Assembly: GCA_009779515.1 (NCBI GenBank) | Contig: WREE01000093.1 | Location: forward strand, 1 to 7,710 | Direction of reading: 5' to 3' | Length of the DNA stretch: 7,710 nucleotides | Origin: Symbiobacteriaceae bacterium | GTDB taxonomy: Bacteria > Bacillota > JAAYKD01 > WRDA01 | Program-made: the position numbers and the translations under genes | Part shown: positions 5,940 through 7,710 of the stretch, piece after piece | Numbering within the stretch: position 1 is the stretch's first letter | Layout of the letters: every line of letters starts with the position of its first letter | Notes under the pieces: generated by a model | The model's database searches: none | What the model was told of the DNA's origin: nothing | What the model saw: only the letters and a program-made list of their open reading frames with translations

Positions 5940-5992
5940 GTAGAAGCCCATGAACTGCGTTCACACCTGGCATGATAGAAACGGGCTTCTAC
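5940..5992 (+). repeat. 53-bp hairpin repeat, unit B (exact duplicate)
   Basis: Identical to 5780-5832 over all 53 bp, exactly 160 bp downstream and in direct orientation. The exact identity, against strong divergence from the equivalent hairpin at 258-314, points to recent duplication or conversion of this unit. It begins a possible second element whose G-rich end is at 6204-6243. Confidence 0.9.
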
Positions 5993-6003
5993 TCCGTATC
6001 AAC

Positions 6004-6031
6004 GGGCAGATTGCCATCTGCCCCTACGAAA
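6004..6031 (-). repeat. REP-like palindrome with CGTAGGGG flank, unit 1
   Basis: GGGCAGAT (6004-6011) and ATCTGCCC (6016-6023) form a perfect 8-bp stem with the loop TGCC, followed by CCCTACGAAA. Read on the minus strand it is TTTCGTAGGGG running into the palindrome, the same layout as unit 2 at 6110-6137, with different stem bases that still pair. It resembles the short palindromic repeats found scattered in many bacterial genomes. Confidence 0.8.
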
Positions 6032-6109
6032 ATCCATCGCCAATATGGTGCAGGGACTAATAAATCACGGTTACACGACGATTGGGTTGTTTAAATGTAG
6101 CAACGGTCA

Positions 6110-6137
6110 TTTCGTAGGGGACGATGGTAATCGTCCC
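6110..6137 (+). repeat. REP-like palindrome with CGTAGGGG flank, unit 2
   Basis: TTTCGTAGGGG (6110-6120) leads into GGGACGAT (6118-6125), loop GGTA, ATCGTCCC (6130-6137). The flank is a perfect 11-bp inverted match to 6021-6031, so the two units face each other in a composite arrangement spanning about 134 bp. The intervening 6032-6109 stretch shows no gene or other recognisable feature. Confidence 0.8.
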
Positions 6138-6203
6138 GCTGGAATGAGTTTACAATTACTGGACCCGGGGTCTCCGCGCACATGTGAGTGGGGTGGGAGC
6201 ATC

Positions 6204-6247
6204 CAGGGGATTGGGGGTGGGTAGCCCCCAGCTAGCAGTGTAGGAGG
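6204..6247 (+). repeat. Partial third copy of the structured element, running into a ribosome binding site
   Basis: From CAGGGGATTGGGGG through GGGTAGCCCCC to GCTAGCAGTGTAGGAGG this aligns base by base with 5904-5947, the G-rich hairpin, the TAGCAG block and the first bases of the 53-bp unit. In place of TAGAAGCCC it reads TAGGAGGGG, whose GGAGG (6243-6247) is the ribosome binding site of the platform gene at 6255. The stretch 6138-6203 before it has no clear gene; only short palindromes such as CACATGTG (6179-6186) are seen. Confidence 0.75.
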
Positions 6248-6254
6248 GGAGACG

Positions 6255-7490
6255 ATGGCTAATTTTGCCTACACAGGTAACAATCAGGGGGGAAAGAAAG
6301 TTCAAGGGGTAGTGGAGGCTGTTTCGGCAGCCGAAGCGGCACGTCTCCTCCGCCAGGAAGGGCTCTTCCCCACGCACATTGCTCTTCGTCAGAGTTGGCA
6401 TAACCTGCTTCAGCGGCAAATAGTTTGGAATCGTAATATAAATTTGCAGGAAGTTAGCGACTTTTGTCGCGAGGCAGCACTGTTATTGGCTAATGCCACC
6501 CCTTTAGACAGAACCTTACAGCTCCTGGCACATCACCGTAACTCGCCTTTAGGTGAGGCTTTACGGCGTGCGGAGCGCTCTGTTTTACAAGGTAGCTCGT
6601 TGGGGCAGGCTCTACAACGGGAAGAAGGGATTCCTGCGCTACTCTGGCAATCCATTCGCTCCGCCGAGCTTTCCGGAGACCTTCCCAAGGTTTTTGAAGA
6701 GCTGGCAGATCATTACACCACCGAGGCGCTACAGGAGAGCAGGGCTAGTGCCGCTCTTTTTTATCCGCGATTAGTTTTACTTTTCGCCGTTTTAATTGTT
6801 GGCTTCATTTTAATTTTTTTAATGCCTTCTTATGTTGATGTTTATACCCGCACCGATATAGCGCTACCCTGGCCAACCCAGCTACTTTTAGATATCTCAA
6901 ATGCGATGGTGGCATATTGGGGAATTATTTTACCACTTTTATTTGCCCTGTATCTGCTGATGGTGCGAAGTTGGCGACGTCTCAGGGTTCATCCTAATTG
7001 GGAGAAGCTGGAATTGCGCCTTCCTTATTATGGAGAGTATTTGCGAGACCGTATGCTGGCGCAGCTAAGCCGTACTTTGGCAGTATTGTTACAGGTGGGG
7101 GTTCCTCTCGATCTGGCTTTGCTTAGCTGCGAGAACCTGCCAGAGCGACGCATTTGGCGTGCTGCAGTCCATCGGGTAAGGCAGCAAGTTACGGTGGGAG
7201 TAGCTTTCGCTACCGCCATGGAAGCTACCGGTTGCTTTCCCGAGTCTTACGTGCAGTTACTGCATGTGGGGAGTGAGAGTGGCAGCCTGGAACTTATGTT
7301 ACCTAAATCGGCAGCTTATTATACTCACCAAGCCAATGTACGAGGGGAGAAGCTCCTTTCGTTGCTACAGCCGGTGGTGATGCTGGGAGTGGCAATGGTG
7401 GTAGGAGCTTTGGCTGTTGCCCTCCTGCTACCTTTATACTCCCAAATGGACTTAGTCAATAACTTATCGAATATATCTAATGTCAGATGA
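6255..7490 (+). CDS. GspF/PilC-family inner-membrane platform protein
   Basis: A 411-residue integral membrane protein that forms the platform on which the assembly ATPase drives pseudopilin polymerisation. The opening FAYTGNNQGGKKVQGVVEA followed by AARLLRQEGLFPT is typical of the PilC/GspF N-terminus. Two duplicated T2SSF domains follow, at about 66-190 and 266-392. Each carries the helix signature, AELSGDLPKVFEELADHY (137-154) and VGSESGSLELML (338-349). Hydrophobic spans lie at about 171-191, 218-237 and 373-396, the usual three. Length is normal for the family (about 400). GGAGG (6243-6247), 7 nt before the ATG, fixes the start and lies in a remnant of the structured repeat. It is separated from the ATPase by 471 nt, unusually far for this gene pair, and from the pseudopilin by 26 nt. 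Confidence 0.95.
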   Translation: MANFAYTGNNQGGKKVQGVVEAVSAAEAARLLRQEGLFPTHIALRQSWHNLLQRQIVWNRNINLQEVSDFCREAALLLANATPLDRTLQLLAHHRNSPLGEALRRAERSVLQGSSLGQALQREEGIPALLWQSIRSAELSGDLPKVFEELADHYTTEALQESRASAALFYPRLVLLFAVLIVGFILIFLMPSYVDVYTRTDIALPWPTQLLLDISNAMVAYWGIILPLLFALYLLMVRSWRRLRVHPNWEKLELRLPYYGEYLRDRMLAQLSRTLAVLLQVGVPLDLALLSCENLPERRIWRAAVHRVRQQVTVGVAFATAMEATGCFPESYVQLLHVGSESGSLELMLPKSAAYYTHQANVRGEKLLSLLQPVVMLGVAMVVGALAVALLLPLYSQMDLVNNLSNISNVR

Positions 7491-7516
7491 TTCAGCCTAC
7501 AAAGGAAGTGTTTTAC

Positions 7517-7710
7517 ATGGTTTTCATACGCGGTAAGCTAAATAGAAAAGCTACAACCAAAGGTAAGGACCAAGGTTTTACCCTGGTGGAAGTTATGGTC
7601 GTTGCCGCCATTTTAGTACTGTTGGCAGGAGTAGCTGTACCGCAGCTTTTTAAATCCTTTGAAGATGCCCGCAAACAAAAGCTGGAAGTAGATGCCAAGC
7701 AAATACAGGT
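7517..7710 (+). CDS. Type IV pilin / pseudopilin, N-terminal part (cut by right edge)
   Basis: The first 64 codons are present. A basic leader of 20 residues ends in KGKDQG, followed by the class III signal FTLVEVMVVAAILVLLAGVAVP. This is the prepilin peptidase site: cleavage after Gly20, N-methylation of Phe21, and the conserved Glu at mature position 5 (E25). The hydrophobic helix then gives way to a charged segment, FKSFEDARKQKLEVDAKQIQ. In the cluster this would be the major pseudopilin (GspG/PilA/ComGC type) assembled by the ATPase and platform protein upstream. AAAGGAAG (7501-7508) lies about 8 nt before the ATG. The C-terminal domain, needed to separate pilin from secretion pseudopilin, is outside the window. 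Confidence 0.93.
   Translation, partial: MVFIRGKLNRKATTKGKDQGFTLVEVMVVAAILVLLAGVAVPQLFKSFEDARKQKLEVDAKQIQ

Noticed and set aside
5780..5992. Possible CRISPR array (two identical palindromic repeats)
   Set aside because: There are only two 53-bp units, separated by 107 bp of structured sequence related to copy 1. The units are too long, the spacing is wrong, and no cas gene is present.
5911..6240. G-rich blocks separated by exactly 300 bp (5911-5940 and 6211-6240)
   Set aside because: The round number is most simply a coincidence; the similarity itself is reported as a third partial copy.

Overview
The window looks like the chromosome of a Gram-positive anaerobe, probably class Clostridia. 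This is an inference from strong purine-rich ribosome binding sites before most genes, moderate G+C, the style of the proteins, and a GspE/PilC/pseudopilin cluster without outer-membrane partners. The genus cannot be read from the sequence.

Layout. (1) Positions 1-767, minus strand: the first codons of a DHH-type phosphoesterase-like protein that runs off the left edge. Upstream of it lies a RidA-family gene (309-767), and between the two is a structured repeat (161-314). (2) Positions 783-902: a divergent regulatory region with a good sigma-A-type promoter for the RidA gene. (3) Positions 903-3804, plus strand: a compact three-gene operon encoding a class I aldolase of the DapA family that most resembles 4-hydroxy-2-oxoglutarate aldolase, a LUD-domain protein with a Cys-rich tail, and an M24 (Xaa-Pro peptidase-like) metallopeptidase. 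With RidA they suggest a small amino-acid/2-oxo-acid catabolic unit. (4) Positions 3816-4292: a 37-residue single-span miniprotein and a 110-residue membrane protein, both unrecognised. (5) Positions 4320-7710: a type IV pilus/type II secretion-like assembly operon with a GspE/PilB ATPase, a GspF/PilC platform protein and a pseudopilin cut by the right edge. PilT is not seen here.

The most unusual content is non-coding. The 471-nt gap between the ATPase and platform genes, and the gap after the RidA gene, carry related elements of about 152 nt built from consecutive hairpins. Comparing the two copies, the stems of the first and third hairpins are rewritten on both arms so that pairing is kept. 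The 33-nt loop of the first hairpin keeps its length and two conserved blocks. That is the pattern of selection on folded RNA or single-stranded DNA. In both copies the element starts at the stop codon of the upstream gene. The gap also holds an exact second copy of the first hairpin, a third partial copy that runs into the ribosome binding site of the platform gene, and a facing pair of palindromes of another family (arms CCCCTACGAAA/TTTCGTAGGGG) whose stems also differ compensatorily. No transposase, reverse transcriptase or nuclease is present to explain mobility, so the elements are either non-autonomous or structured RNAs.
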